DNA from: Methanosarcina siciliae T4/M
GTDB lineage: Archaea; Halobacteriota; Methanosarcinia; Methanosarcinales; Methanosarcinaceae
DNA length: 64,000 nucleotides
Assembly: GCF_000970085.1 (NCBI RefSeq)
Contig: NZ_CP009506.1
Span: forward strand, 124,001 to 188,000
Reading direction: 5' to 3'
The translations under genes and the position numbers were made by a program. Positions 1 through 9,341 of this stretch are shown in pieces. The notes under the pieces were generated by a model. The model saw only the letters and a list, made by a program, of their open reading frames with translations. It was not told where the DNA came from and did no database searches. Position 1 is the stretch's first letter. Each line of letters opens with the position of its first letter.

Positions 1-664
1 GCTCAAGGAGTTCGTCCCCGATGGTCTTTGAACTGTCATAGGGGCAGGGGTCATGGTAAGAGTAACCGGATTTCTCAATGATCTTCCTTACAAGGGTATA
101 GCCGTTGCTGTGGACTCCTGTGCTCGGCACGCCGACAAGTACGTCGCCTACCCGGACCTTTCCTCCTTCAATGATTTCCTCTTTTTTGACAAACCCGAGG
201 CAGGTGCCTGCAAGGTCAAAACCTTTGATGATATCAGGGAGGGTTGCGGTTTCCCCGCCAACGATGGACATCCTGGAAATTTCGGCTCCTTTAAGCAGCC
301 CTTCTCCGATCTGGGCGGCAAAGCCCTCTTCGTGTTTTTCCAGGGCAAGGTAATCCACAAAGGCTACGGGTTCGGCCCCTATGGCAAGGAGGTCGTTAAC
401 GTTCATTGCGATACAATCTATTCCCACGGTGTTCCAGCGCTTCATCTCGTTTGCAATAAGGACTTTTGAGCCTACCCCGTCCGTTGTCATGGCAAGGGCA
501 TATTCCCCGAAGTCCAGGAGCCCTGCATAGTGCCCTATTCCTGTAAGGGGGGCTCCAATACCCTTGCGGACATAATGAAGTTTGTCGATCAGGGTTTTGA
601 CTGTTTTTTCTTCCTTTGTGATATCCACGCCCGAATCCGCGTATGTTAGATGCTTTTCGCTCAC
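1..664 (-). CDS. purM: Phosphoribosylformylglycinamidine cyclo-ligase (AIR synthetase), N-terminal part
   Basis: PurM closes the imidazole ring in purine synthesis (FGAM + ATP to AIR). The reverse strand reads VSEKHLTYADSG at the start, then TTDGVGSKVLIANEM, GIDCIAMNVNDLLAIGAEP and SIVGGETATLP, which are the PurM signatures for metal and nucleotide binding. The start is a GTG at 664; a nearby ATG upstream is in another frame and stops at once. About 221 codons are present and the C-terminal part lies beyond the left edge. It begins 22 bases after the aspartokinase stop, so the two are probably co-transcribed. Identity is secure; the exact start is likely. Confidence 0.93.
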   Translation of the reverse strand, partial: MSEKHLTYADSGVDITKEEKTVKTLIDKLHYVRKGIGAPLTGIGHYAGLLDFGEYALAMTTDGVGSKVLIANEMKRWNTVGIDCIAMNVNDLLAIGAEPVAFVDYLALEKHEEGFAAQIGEGLLKGAEISRMSIVGGETATLPDIIKGFDLAGTCLGFVKKEEIIEGGKVRVGDVLVGVPSTGVHSNGYTLVRKIIEKSGYSYHDPCPYDSSKTIGDELLE

Positions 665-686
665 TCTCTGACCCTTCCTGCCTGCT

Positions 687-2105
687 TCATAGCTGTTTTT
701 CAATTCCATTTCCATTGTAAAGTTTGAATTCGTCATGCAGGGTTTTGACCGCAGCAAATGCGTCCCCTTCCCTGACCACGAAAGAGATATTGTACTGGGA
801 AGACCCCTGGCTGATCATAATAATATTAATCATCGAATTTCCAAGTGCTCCGAACACTCTTTTTGCCACTCCCGGAGTCCCTGCCATTCCCGCACCCACA
901 ACTGCTACCACACAGACATTTCTATCCGAAGTGATTTCCTTTACGATTTCGCGGTTGAACTCGGAGTGGAGGGCTTTTAATGCAGATTCCACGTGTGACT
1001 CACTGACTACAAAAGAGAGGTTTGACTCTGAAGACCCCTGGCTGATCATAACAATATTTACCCCTGCTCTTGCAAGTGCGGTAAAAAGCCTTGCCACAGT
1101 CCCGACTGTCCCTGGCATTTCGGCACCCGAAATATTAATAAGCGCTACGTTCTTGATCAGGCTTACTGCTTTTACTACGTGCCTGCACTGGAACTTCTCC
1201 GAAACTACAAGTGTGCCGGGGAATTCCGGGTCAAAGGTATTTTTGACACGTACGGAAATATGTTCACGCATTGCAGGTTCTATTGTGCGCGGGTGCAGCA
1301 CGTTTGCCCCGAAGTAAGAGAGTTCCATGGCTTCTGCATACGAAATCTGAGGGATGGTTTTTGCTTCGGGTACGATCCTCGGGTCCGTTGTCATAATCCC
1401 GTTGACTTCTTTCCAGAGCCAGATTTCATCGGCTTTCAGGGCCGCCCCAAGGATGGAAGCCGAGAAGTCAGACCCGCTTCTACCAAGGGTGGTAATGATC
1501 CCGTCTTCATTTTCTCCAATGAATCCCGTGACCACGAGGATATGGGACTCAAGCCTGCACCCAAGCCTCTTCAAGACAAGCTCGTATGTCTTTTCAAGAG
1601 GCCGGGCATTTCCATAATCCGATGTAGTTACAATCCCCGCCTCACCGCCGGTATATTCGATTGAAGTTATCCCGAGGGAACGGACAGCCCCAGAAACGAT
1701 AGGAGCTGCAAGCCTCTCTCCATAGGACGAGATGTAGTCAATCGACCTGGAAGTAAGTTCGCCAAGATAGCAGATCCCGATCAGGGCTTTTTCGAGCTCT
1801 TCGATGCGGAGGTTAAGGACCTGGAGGACTTCTTTTGCTACCCTGGGGTCATCAATGGCATCCCTCACAGCTTCGTGGTGTTTGTTTGTAAGCTCTGTTT
1901 TAAACTCTTTTACAAGTGATACCTTGCCTTTTGTTGAGGCAAGGCGAGCATTTTCCAGAAGCCTATCGGTTACTCCACCGAGTGCCGAGGTTACTACCAC
2001 GATCTGGTTGCCCTCATCATGATATCTTTTAAGTAGCTGGGCAACGTGACGAATTTTTTTTCCGTCTCCAACGGAAGTTCCTCCAAATTTCATTACAATT
2101 TTCAT
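687..2105 (-). CDS. Aspartate kinase with two ACT domains
   Basis: Phosphorylates aspartate, the first step towards threonine, methionine and lysine. The 472-residue protein starts MKIVMKFGGTSVGDG, the kinase signature. TLGRSGSDFSA lies near the middle. Two ACT repeats sit at the C-terminus (INISGAEMPGTVG and VVGAGMAGTPGVAKRVF, each followed by a MISQGSS segment), the usual site of amino-acid feedback. The frame stays open for 130 codons upstream of this ATG, but that stretch has no family similarity and is AT-rich promoter DNA, so I start at 2105. purM follows 22 bases downstream. Confidence 0.93.
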   Translation of the reverse strand: MKIVMKFGGTSVGDGKKIRHVAQLLKRYHDEGNQIVVVTSALGGVTDRLLENARLASTKGKVSLVKEFKTELTNKHHEAVRDAIDDPRVAKEVLQVLNLRIEELEKALIGICYLGELTSRSIDYISSYGERLAAPIVSGAVRSLGITSIEYTGGEAGIVTTSDYGNARPLEKTYELVLKRLGCRLESHILVVTGFIGENEDGIITTLGRSGSDFSASILGAALKADEIWLWKEVNGIMTTDPRIVPEAKTIPQISYAEAMELSYFGANVLHPRTIEPAMREHISVRVKNTFDPEFPGTLVVSEKFQCRHVVKAVSLIKNVALINISGAEMPGTVGTVARLFTALARAGVNIVMISQGSSESNLSFVVSESHVESALKALHSEFNREIVKEITSDRNVCVVAVVGAGMAGTPGVAKRVFGALGNSMINIIMISQGSSQYNISFVVREGDAFAAVKTLHDEFKLYNGNGIEKQL

Positions 2106-2580
2106 GATCGGATCACGTTTTGGCCTTAAGTAGTATATTCTTACATTGTTATTTTTTTCTAATATGGTAATCCTGGTATTTTTGTTTAAGTAATTCTGAT
2201 TATCCTGATCATATTCAGGGTAATTTGAAATAGCACTAATTATGAGCTGTTGTTCTAATCCGGTATTGGTACTAACAATATTAACATGTGTCCTGTTACG
2301 CTTACAGGTTGCTTCTCTATAAATAACCCTTACTGTAAAGAACAGCATACGCTGGCTCTCCTGACACTTAATATATTTTATGCCGGGAACCTGTTCTGTA
2401 TAGGATATGGATACTATATTATAATGTTTGTGTAAATTGGGTATAGGAATTGAAACGTTAGTATTGGCAGAAAAATCCTGCTGGCAGATTCCCAATAAAA
2501 TAAAGGAACAGTCTTCCAGCAGAAAATGATATATTTTATCCGTAAGATGAAGTGTAAAACAGTTGGAAACAGGTGAAGCA
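2106..2580. promoter_or_regulatory. Divergent promoter region, aspartokinase / apgM
   Basis: 475 bases between two divergent starts with no convincing gene. A TATA-like stretch (gatatatttta) near 2528-2538 is well placed for the plus-strand phosphoglycerate mutase. Another AT-rich stretch (agtatattctt) near 2130-2140 would serve the aspartokinase. No riboswitch or operator could be recognised. Confidence 0.5.
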
Positions 2581-3774
2581 ATGAAATACGCCGTACTTAT
2601 AGGAGACGGAATGGCGGATTATCCCATAGAGGAACTGGGCGGCAGAACTATTCTGCAGGCAGCCCGTACCCCTGCTATGGATTCCATTGCAGCCCGCGGA
2701 AAAGCCGGGCTTGCAAAAACCGTGCCTGAAGGGTTCCCCCCCGGAAGTGATGTGGCAAATATGTCCATTTTCGGGTACGACCCGGCAATCTATTACTCAG
2801 GGAGAGCTCCTCTGGAAGCTGCAAGTATGGGAGTACACCTCGCAGCCGATGATGTAGCTTTCAGGTGCAATCTCGTAACAATCGAAAACGGAAAGATAAA
2901 AGACTACAGTGCAGGGCATATCAGTAGTGACGAAGCCGAGATTCTGATCGATACGCTTGATTTCGAACTCAGGACTGAAAAAGTCAGGTTTTATCCGGGA
3001 ATAAGTTACAGGCACCTTATTGTTGCCGGGAATGACCTGGGAGCTGAAACGGAATGTACGCCTCCGCATGATATCACAGGGGAGAAAAAAGACGATTATC
3101 TTCCGGGAGGAAAAGACGGAGAGTTTTTTTCAGATTTGATTGAGGCATCCACAGTCGTTCTTGAACTGCATCCCGTTAACCTGAAAAGAGTACAGGAAGG
3201 CAAAAACCCTGCCAATTCCATCTGGATCTGGGGTCAGGGTTATGCCCCGAAGTTCAGGACTTTCCAGGAACTTTACGGGAAAAGCGGAGCTATCATCTCA
3301 GCTGTGGATTTACTCAAGGGAATCGGAATTTACGCAGGGCTGGACGTAATTGAGGTTCCGGGAGCAACCGGTTATCTCGATACCAATTATGAAGGAAAAG
3401 CCAGTGCAGCTATCGAAGCCCTGAAGACCAGGGATTTTGTTTTCGTGCATGTGGAAGCTCCTGACGAGGCAGGGCACGAAGGAAGCCTTGTGAAAAAAAT
3501 GAAAGCAGTTGAGGATTTTGACAGCCGGATTGTTGCTCCCATCCTCAAACATGTCGAAGCTTCGGATGAACCTTTTACTATCCTTGTGCTGCCTGACCAT
3601 CCGACCCCTATCTCTGTAAAGACTCATACCAGGGACCCGATACCTTTTGCGATTTACAGAACTGATGGAACCGGTCCTGATGCTGTGGAAACCTTTGACG
3701 AGGATTCGGTCAAAAATGGTTCTATGGATCTGGTCAAAGCTTCAGACCTTATAGGAATGCTTGTAAAAGATTAA
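2581..3774 (+). CDS. apgM: 2,3-bisphosphoglycerate-independent phosphoglycerate mutase, archaeal type
   Basis: Interconverts 3- and 2-phosphoglycerate in glycolysis and gluconeogenesis. The 397-residue protein begins [15 protein letters not shown], with the metal-binding Asp of the alkaline-phosphatase superfamily. It continues with [14 protein letters not shown] around the nucleophilic serine, [12 protein letters not shown] and [14 protein letters not shown] as further metal sites. I use the ATG at 2581, preceded by GGTGA; an in-frame ATG six codons upstream is less well placed. A run of 16-base tandem repeats starts at its stop codon. Confidence 0.93.
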   Translation: MKYAVLIGDGMADYPIEELGGRTILQAARTPAMDSIAARGKAGLAKTVPEGFPPGSDVANMSIFGYDPAIYYSGRAPLEAASMGVHLAADDVAFRCNLVTIENGKIKDYSAGHISSDEAEILIDTLDFELRTEKVRFYPGISYRHLIVAGNDLGAETECTPPHDITGEKKDDYLPGGKDGEFFSDLIEASTVVLELHPVNLKRVQEGKNPANSIWIWGQGYAPKFRTFQELYGKSGAIISAVDLLKGIGIYAGLDVIEVPGATGYLDTNYEGKASAAIEALKTRDFVFVHVEAPDEAGHEGSLVKKMKAVEDFDSRIVAPILKHVEASDEPFTILVLPDHPTPISVKTHTRDPIPFAIYRTDGTGPDAVETFDEDSVKNGSMDLVKASDLIGMLVKD

Positions 3775-3840
3775 ACCTGTAAAAAGCTAAGCTTGTGAAA
3801 GTCTAAACCTGTAAAAGGTTAAGCCTGTAAAAGCTAAACC
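3772..3840. repeat. 16-base tandem repeat across the apgM stop codon
   Basis: Four units of about 16 bases (taaacctgtaaaaagc and variants), each starting with taa, run from the apgM stop codon; a fifth degenerate unit begins at 3835. The last apgM codons (cttgtaaaagat) resemble the unit, so the array looks like tandem copying of the 3' end of the gene. Confidence 0.8.
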
Positions 3841-4071
3841 CGTTTTCAGGTTTGTTAAATGTCTGTAACCGGTTTTCAGCCCCGAAGTTTTCAATTTCTC
3901 CGGAAATTCCTCCCGGGTTTTCGGGGATTTTTATTTTCATGAATTTTATTTTTGTTTTTCCTTACATTTTAGTGAAATTCTCTCTCAGGAAAACATATAT
4001 ATCCTTTATCAATATATTCAAAATAGCATATCTATAGATGCATTATCTTTTTCTTAAGGGGGAATATCAAA

Positions 4072-4533
4072 ATGAAATGGCCTGCTAAAAGATCAGTTTC
4101 AGGACCCGCACGCTGGGATCCTTTTGAAGAGATTAGAAGAACACAGGAACGTCTGAACCAGCTGTTTGAAGACTTCATGCCAATGGAAGAATGGGGTGGT
4201 GGAAAAGTCTACACACCTGCCATTGACATCATGGAAGAAGACGACAAGCTCGTGGTTACTACCGACCTGCCCGGAATCAACAAAGAAGACGTTGAAATCA
4301 ATCTCAAAGAAGACATGCTTGAGATCAGCGCAAAGACCGGCGAGGAAAAAGAAACTGAGGAAGAAGGTTACCTGCGCAAGGAAAGGGCATATACTCAGTT
4401 TTACCGTGCCGTCCGCCTGCCGGTAGGTGTTAAAGAGGAAGGATCTGCTGCAAAAATGGAAAATGGTGTCCTGACAATTTCTCTTCCAAAAGCTCAAATT
4501 GAAGAACCGAAAAAGAAGATAGAAATTGAATGA
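4072..4533 (+). CDS. Hsp20 / alpha-crystallin small heat-shock protein
   Basis: ATP-independent chaperone that holds unfolding proteins. The 153 residues contain a variable N-terminal arm (DPFEEIRRTQERLNQLFEDF), the alpha-crystallin domain from about residue 45 (PAIDIMEEDDKLVVTTDLPG, then KEDVEINL and LEISAKTGEE) and the end motif ENGVLTISLPKA. The C-terminal tail ends KKIEIE, the IXI-like anchor used in oligomer assembly. A strong aaggggg ribosome-binding site precedes the ATG and a TATA-like catatatatc lies near 3992-4001. A hairpin terminator follows. Confidence 0.95.
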   Translation: MKWPAKRSVSGPARWDPFEEIRRTQERLNQLFEDFMPMEEWGGGKVYTPAIDIMEEDDKLVVTTDLPGINKEDVEINLKEDMLEISAKTGEEKETEEEGYLRKERAYTQFYRAVRLPVGVKEEGSAAKMENGVLTISLPKAQIEEPKKKIEIE

Positions 4534-4607
4534 TAATCTAAAAGAAAGTAGACTCTGCTATAAGACGAATACGTGAAAAGCGAACTAGAGAGAAGGCGAG
4601 CTATAGA

Positions 4608-4655
4608 GACTGCGAAAAAACTCGCAGTCGCTTTATCCGTTTTTTATTTTTCTTG
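4608..4655 (+). terminator. Hairpin terminator after hsp20
   Basis: A perfect 8-base inverted repeat gactgcga / tcgcagtc (4608-4615 and 4622-4629) is followed by a T-rich stretch (ccgttttttattttt). It is the expected 3' end of the hsp20 transcript. Confidence 0.75.
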
Positions 4656-4707
4656 CTTATGTCTTTCCCAGCAAGTTTATTGTTTTCCCGGTAAGTTTGT
4701 CATCCGT

Positions 4708-4784
4708 CAATTTATTTCCAATTTATTTCCAATTTATTTCCAATTTATTTCCAATTTATTTCCAATTTATTTCCAATTCATTTC
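4708..4784. repeat. 11-base minisatellite, seven copies
   Basis: Seven uninterrupted copies of caatttatttc; the last has one change (caattcatttc). The array lies between the hsp20 terminator and a convergent gene and has no spacers, so it is not a CRISPR array. Confidence 0.95.
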
Positions 4785-4928
4785 CTGACTTTTCCATCTG
4801 TCCTTTATAGTTTGCTTTTTCTTCATTTCTTGGCATGAAAGCTCGATCTGAAAAATACCTTCACTCCTTTGTGCCTTATATTTGAAGAATTTCATGTTTG
4901 TTTTTTCAGAAAAAATTGTCTCAAAAAC

Positions 4929-5327
4929 TCATGTGTAATGCGGGAAAATATACTTAATTTCTAAGAGTTTCTCCGCTTCTTCCGCTTCTTCATCTCGGAA
5001 CTCTTTACTCTTCATGGCTTCGGCTTTTGCAAGTTCTGGATGCTGCTTTAGAAATTCGATGGAATACTCTGTGGTTCCTCTGGCTGATGTTTTGAAGGTT
5101 TCATCGATTTCTTCCCTGCTGAACTGCCCATGGTAAAGAAGAAGCTGGGTTACCTTTTCCCTGGTTGCCTGAGGCTCGTTTTCATAGTTCAGGGAATAGT
5201 ACAACTTGCTTGCAATAATTCTTAAGGCTCGAGCTTTCCCACGGGGACTATCTTTATACTCAAACGGATTTTTTTCTTTGATTTTCTCTATGATTTCACT
5301 CAGGTCATATTGGCTAATACTTAACAC
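4929..5327 (-). CDS. Hypothetical charged protein
   Basis: I do not recognise this 132-residue protein. It is soluble, helical by composition and highly charged, with no membrane segment or cysteine motif (ISQYDLSEIIEKIKEK at the N-terminus, KEFRDEEAEEAEKLLEIKY near the C-terminus). The start is probably the GTG at 5327; the sequence aagggg abuts it, which is closer than normal, so the real start could differ. It stands alone, convergent with hsp20. Codon use looks like that of its neighbours, so it is probably a real lineage-specific gene. Confidence 0.6.
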   Translation of the reverse strand: MLSISQYDLSEIIEKIKEKNPFEYKDSPRGKARALRIIASKLYYSLNYENEPQATREKVTQLLLYHGQFSREEIDETFKTSARGTTEYSIEFLKQHPELAKAEAMKSKEFRDEEAEEAEKLLEIKYIFPHYT

Positions 5328-5891
5328 CCCTTAAGAAATTGGTTTACAACCTAGATAAAAATTCTTAATTATGCTTTCAAAAAGAATCCTGTATTAAAAT
5401 GGGGAAAAATTAAAAATTGATCAATTCAGGCAAAATGGCCGGAAAATAAGGTACTGAAAAACCAAAATAAACTGAAAATCTTAAAATAACCGGGAAATAG
5501 AGTGAAAAGTGCGGCATCAGGAAATTGTTCTCATCATTTTTTGCTCAGCTGGGGTAACTCTCATCATCGCCGCAAAATCCTGTATATCGGTGGTCTTATT
5601 TATGGTTACTGCCTTTTCTGCTGTAAATTATTCCGTTAATGGGGCTGTTTCCCTAACTCATCGGAAAAGTTTCCCGAAATCAATGAAAAAGGTCTTATTG
5701 TCAGAGCAAATTTACCATTCCATAAAATCTAATGTTCTATACCATCTACCGTTCTATACCATCTACCGTTCTATACCATCTACCGTTCTATACCATCTAC
5801 CGTTCTATACCATCTACCGTTCTATACCATCTACTATTCCATATTTTGTTGCTCTATATTTTATAAAATTTAAAGCTTTTGAGGAAGCCTC
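5328..5891. other. Long intergenic region with minisatellite
   Basis: About 560 bases with no supported gene. A 128-codon open frame crosses it, but its second half is only a translation of the 17-base repeat at 5741-5842 and it matches nothing I know. The region must hold the promoter of cofE. Confidence 0.55.
5741..5842. repeat. 17-base minisatellite, six copies, upstream of cofE
   Basis: Six head-to-tail copies of accatctaccgttctat, the last degenerate, ending 49 bases before the cofE start codon. There are no spacers. The position suggests it lies in the promoter or leader of cofE. Confidence 0.95.
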
Positions 5892-6656
5892 TTGAAATTT
5901 GAAGCAATTGCCGTAGAAAACATCCCCCTGATACGGAAAGGGGACGACTTGCCCTCCATAATCTGTGAGAGGATTGAACTTCAGGACAGAGATATCATTG
6001 TTATTGCCTCGACCATTGTTGCAAAAGCCGAAGGGGAAACTTTCAGGCTTGAAAACATCACCCCCGGGGAAGAGGCTCTCGCAATTGCGTCCAGGACAGG
6101 GAAAGATGCCCGCTTTATCCAGGCCGTCCTTTCTAAGAGTAAGGAAGTCTTTGTTGAGGCTCCTTTTATGCTTGTTACAACGCTTGCAGGGCATACCTGT
6201 GTAAATGCAGGGGTTGACGAGTCCAATATCGAGGAAGGTTTTTTGCTCTATTCTCCTGAAAATCCGGACTCAAGTGCCTCTATACTTGGAGCGCGGCTTG
6301 AAAACATTAGCGGGAAAAAGTTAAGTGTTATTATTACGGACACAAACGGAAGAGCTTTCAAAATCGGGCAGACCGGAGTAGCCATAGGGATTTACAAAAT
6401 AAAGCCCATAAAACGCTGGATAGGGGAAAAGGACCTTTTCGACAAAGTTCTGGAGATTACGGAAGAAGCAGTTGCTGATGAGCTTGCAGGAGCTGCCAAC
6501 ATTTTGATGGGAGAAGGGGCAGGAGGAATCCCTGTAGTGGTCATTCGCGGACTTGATTACTACTGTGAAGAAGAAACATCCATGAGTGAGAATTACCGCC
6601 CTGAAGATATGGATGTCATCAAAAAAGGGCTTCGATGCTTGCAGAAAAAGAATTGA
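5892..6656 (+). CDS. cofE: Coenzyme F420-0:L-glutamate ligase
   Basis: Adds gamma-linked glutamates to coenzyme F420-0 with GTP, the last step of F420 synthesis in methanogens. The 254 residues carry the family pattern: PLIRKGDDL near the N-terminus, VIASTIVAKAEG around residue 40, then ITDTNGRAFKIGQTGVAIG, ADELAGAANILMGEG and GIPVVVIRGLDY. The start is a TTG at 5892 with gaggaag just upstream; no ATG fits. The last 40 codons are duplicated as a broken fragment at 7363-7485. Confidence 0.93.
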   Translation: MKFEAIAVENIPLIRKGDDLPSIICERIELQDRDIIVIASTIVAKAEGETFRLENITPGEEALAIASRTGKDARFIQAVLSKSKEVFVEAPFMLVTTLAGHTCVNAGVDESNIEEGFLLYSPENPDSSASILGARLENISGKKLSVIITDTNGRAFKIGQTGVAIGIYKIKPIKRWIGEKDLFDKVLEITEEAVADELAGAANILMGEGAGGIPVVVIRGLDYYCEEETSMSENYRPEDMDVIKKGLRCLQKKN

Positions 6657-6768
6657 AATAAAGAGCCTCTCTGATGTCCTTTAATATACGAGTTATTTGG
6701 GGAATCTAGAGTCTATTAATTCTGGTTTTTGGTTGTACGGATAAATTTCCAGTCCCCATCCCCTTTTA

Positions 6769-7221
6769 TCATTTTAAGGGAAAACATTCGACTTCCACGC
6801 CAGCACTCCTGAAAAACTCAAGGGAATCAGTGTCAGGATCAGGTGTTGAGTATACAACCTTTTTGATATTTGAATTTATGATCATCTTTGCGCACAGGGT
6901 ACAGGGCTGTTGTGTACAGTAAATGGTTGCTCCTGCAATGCTAACTCCACGGATTGCAGCCTGGATAATGGCGTTCTGTTCCGCATGCACTGCCCGGCAT
7001 TTTTCTTTCTGCGTGCCTGAAATGATCTTTTCAAGGTCCCTGATACACCCTATCTCAAGGCAGTGTTCCAGACCGTTTGGAGCTCCGTTATATCCGGTTG
7101 CAAGAATACGTTTATCCCGCATAATCACTGCCCCGACGTTACTCCGGAGGCAGGTCGCCCTTCTGGCTACAGCAAAGGCAATTTCAAGGAAATATTCGTC
7201 AAGAGAAGGTCTTTCTATCAT
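6769..7221 (-). CDS. dCMP/cytidine deaminase family protein, copy 1
   Basis: Zinc-dependent deaminase of the ComE/dCMP deaminase family, probably making dUMP from dCMP. The 150 residues hold the zinc site HAEQN (catalytic His and Glu) and PCTLC (two Cys ligands), with the substrate motif TGYNGAPNGLEHC upstream. It differs from copy 2 (7591-8043) at roughly one residue in eight and has the same length. A TATA-like sequence (ctatataccag, minus strand) lies about 20 bases upstream of the ATG. It is convergent with cofE. Substrate is inferred. Confidence 0.88.
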   Translation of the reverse strand: MIERPSLDEYFLEIAFAVARRATCLRSNVGAVIMRDKRILATGYNGAPNGLEHCLEIGCIRDLEKIISGTQKEKCRAVHAEQNAIIQAAIRGVSIAGATIYCTQQPCTLCAKMIINSNIKKVVYSTPDPDTDSLEFFRSAGVEVECFPLK

Positions 7222-7302
7222 TATTTTTTATAAAGAGTAGCTGGTATATAGTTATAGTGTTAGAACTTGTGCCATTTCTGGCAATTAATTCTAAATTCTT
7301 TC

Positions 7303-7362
7303 GGAATTGACCTCATTTTCAGATAATTTCATGAAAATCACAAGAGTCGCCAGTTTCTGGCA
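7303..7362 (+). pseudogene. secF 5'-end fragment (duplication scar)
   Basis: About 60 bases (agataatttcatgaaaatca, then gtcgccagtttctggca) match the first 20 or so codons of the real secF at 8436 (agataatttcgtgaaaaatc, then atcgccagttgctggca). It lies on the far side of deaminase copy 1 exactly where secF would have followed, so it marks the right-hand breakpoint of a tandem duplication. Confidence 0.8.
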
Positions 7363-7485
7363 AATGACCATTCACGGGCTTGATTGTTTCATTACTACTG
7401 TTAAGAAGAAACGTCCATGAGTGAGAATTACCACCCTGAAGATATGGATGTTATGAAAAAGGACTTCGACGCCTTCAGAAAATGA
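7363..7485 (+). pseudogene. cofE 3'-end fragment (duplication scar)
   Basis: This stretch repeats the last 40 codons of cofE (gtccatgagtgagaattacc, then ctgaagatatggatgt) with an 8-base insertion near its start and a one-base deletion in the lysine run, so it is no longer in frame. It joins directly to the secF fragment and is followed by the same intergenic DNA that lies between cofE and deaminase copy 1. Confidence 0.85.
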
Positions 7486-7590
7486 ATTGAAAGAGCCTTT
7501 CTGGCGCCTTTTAATAAACGATTTATTTAGAGAGTCTGCTAATCCCGGTTTTAGAGTTTGCGGGGAATTCCTTTTACCATTCCTTTTTTA

Positions 7591-8043
7591 TCATTTTAAG
7601 GGAAGGCATTCGACTTCCACGCCAGCACTCCTGAAGAACTCCAGGGAATCAGTGTCCGGATAAGGTGTTGAGTATACTACCTTTTTGATATTTGAATTTA
7701 TGATCATTTTTGCACACAGGATACAGGGCTGGTGGGTACAGTAAATGGTTGCTCCGGAAATGCTGACCCCATGGATTGCAGCCTGGATAATGGCGTTCTG
7801 TTCCGCATGTACTGCCCGGCATTTTTCATGCCTCGTGCCTGAAGGGATTTTTTCAAGTTCCCTGATACATCCTATGTCAAGGCAGTGTTCCAGGCCTCTT
7901 GGCGCACCGTTATATCCGGTTGAGAGAATACGTTTATCGCGGACGATCACTGCCCCAACATTGTTACGGAGGCAGGTCGCCCTTTTGGCTACGACGAATG
8001 CTATTTCCAGGAAGTACTCGTCAAGGGAAGGTCTTTCTGTCAT
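7591..8043 (-). CDS. dCMP/cytidine deaminase family protein, copy 2
   Basis: Second deaminase of 150 residues with the same zinc motifs (HAEQN and PCILC) and the same TGYNGAP motif as copy 1. Changes are mostly conservative and no active-site residue is lost, so both copies should be active. It lies between the duplicated cofE tail and the intact secF. A TATA-like sequence on the minus strand (ctatatataccag) sits about 20 bases upstream, matching that of copy 1, so each copy carries its own promoter. Confidence 0.88.
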   Translation of the reverse strand: MTERPSLDEYFLEIAFVVAKRATCLRNNVGAVIVRDKRILSTGYNGAPRGLEHCLDIGCIRELEKIPSGTRHEKCRAVHAEQNAIIQAAIHGVSISGATIYCTHQPCILCAKMIINSNIKKVVYSTPYPDTDSLEFFRSAGVEVECLPLK

Positions 8044-8435
8044 TATTTTTAATGAACAGTAACTGGTATATATAGTTGTAACGTTAAAACTTGTGTCGCC
8101 TTTGACAATAAATTTTAAATGAAATGAATTAACGCTATATAGATAAAGAATCGTTTTTCGAGGAATAATTAATATAATCTATGGTGTATAGAGCTGAAAT
8201 GAAGCGACTTATTTATACTATATGGAATGTGGAATATTTTTCCCGGGACCAGAGTTCGAAAAGGCTGATAATTTCAAGTTACCAGGTACGTTCCGGACGA
8301 TAATTCTGGATGGTTCTGGCCTGTAAATCAGGACATTTCCGTGTTATGAATTTGAATGTTTTCTGGATTGTAATCCGGAAAAATAAGCTCGGGTAAATTC
8401 TAAAAAATATATGCATTCATCCGGAGTATTTAATT
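8044..8435. promoter_or_regulatory. Divergent promoter region, deaminase 2 / secF
   Basis: About 390 bases without a gene. TATA-like sequences occur near 8071-8080 (minus, deaminase) and at cgctatatag 8129-8138 and actatatgg 8217-8225 (plus). The equivalent space in duplicate copy 1 is only about 80 bases long, so one copy has lost or gained DNA here. Confidence 0.5.
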
Positions 8436-9341
8436 ATGGCAACAGGTTTGACCGAATTTTTAGATAATTTCGTGAAAAATCACGATAATCGCCAGTTGCT
8501 GGCAGTCCCCCTTGCAGTACTTGCAGTTTCCTTAGCCGTACTGCTGGTTTCTTTTGCAAGCAGCGGGTCGCCGGTAACCCTGGGAATGGAGTTCCAGGGC
8601 GGCACCCAGATTTCGGTAGAGACAACCGATTCCCCTGCTGTGCTTGAAGAAATGTACTCCTCTTATCCCATCAAGGATGCCCGGCAGGCCGGAAGCAGGG
8701 TTATCATGCAGTTTGGGATTATGGACAATGAAGAACAGCGTCAGCTTGAAGACGATGTGATGGGCCGTTATTCTAACGTAGAAATCAAACAGATAGGACC
8801 CGTTTACGGCCAGGAACTGCAGGTTCAGGCTCTTCGGGCTGTTTTCATATCATTTATAGGAATGTCCATTGTGGTTTTCCTTATTTTCCGGAGCATTACA
8901 CCTTCTTTTGCAGTGGTTCTTTCTGCCTTTTCGGACATTATGATTGCTGCGGCTTTCATGCGGATTGCAGGGATCGAACTTTCCCTTGGAACGGTTGCAG
9001 CCCTGCTGATGCTCATTGGTTATTCGGTGGACAGTGACATTTTGCTGACAAATAGAATGCTCAAACGCAGGGGTACGGTGGTAGAAAAGATTTCAAGGGC
9101 AATGCAGACAGGGATTACCATGACCACAACAACCCTTGCAGCCCTTGTAGTTATGTATATAGTTTCAACTTTCCCCTACCTGGTAATTCCTTCGTTCACA
9201 CAGATTACCCTGCTTTCGCAGATCTCAAGCGTGTTGATCGTGGGGCTTCTTGCAGATATTATGAACACCTGGCTTCTCAACACCGGGATTCTGCGGTGGT
9301 ATGTGACAAAACCCGAATTTAGAGGGAGGTATAACAGATGA
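8436..9341 (+). CDS. secF: Protein-export membrane protein SecF
   Basis: SecF works with SecD to aid the late steps of Sec translocation. The 301 residues show one membrane segment near the N-terminus (residues 20-42), an extracellular domain with the signature GMEFQGGTQI, and five further membrane segments after about residue 130. The last part includes LMLIGYSVDSDILLTNRM, the Asp-bearing segment typical of SecF. The gene overlaps secD by four bases (ATGA), so the two are translationally coupled. As in many archaea, secF comes first. Confidence 0.95.
   Translation: MATGLTEFLDNFVKNHDNRQLLAVPLAVLAVSLAVLLVSFASSGSPVTLGMEFQGGTQISVETTDSPAVLEEMYSSYPIKDARQAGSRVIMQFGIMDNEEQRQLEDDVMGRYSNVEIKQIGPVYGQELQVQALRAVFISFIGMSIVVFLIFRSITPSFAVVLSAFSDIMIAAAFMRIAGIELSLGTVAALLMLIGYSVDSDILLTNRMLKRRGTVVEKISRAMQTGITMTTTTLAALVVMYIVSTFPYLVIPSFTQITLLSQISSVLIVGLLADIMNTWLLNTGILRWYVTKPEFRGRYNR

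Noticed and set aside
2106..2495. N-terminal extension of the aspartokinase frame by 130 codons
   Set aside because: The extension has no similarity to the family, is AT-rich and overlaps the divergent promoter; the kinase starts properly at MKIVMKFGGTSV.
5509..5895. 128-codon plus-strand frame upstream of cofE
   Set aside because: Half of it is a translation of the 17-base minisatellite and the rest has no recognisable feature or ribosome-binding site.
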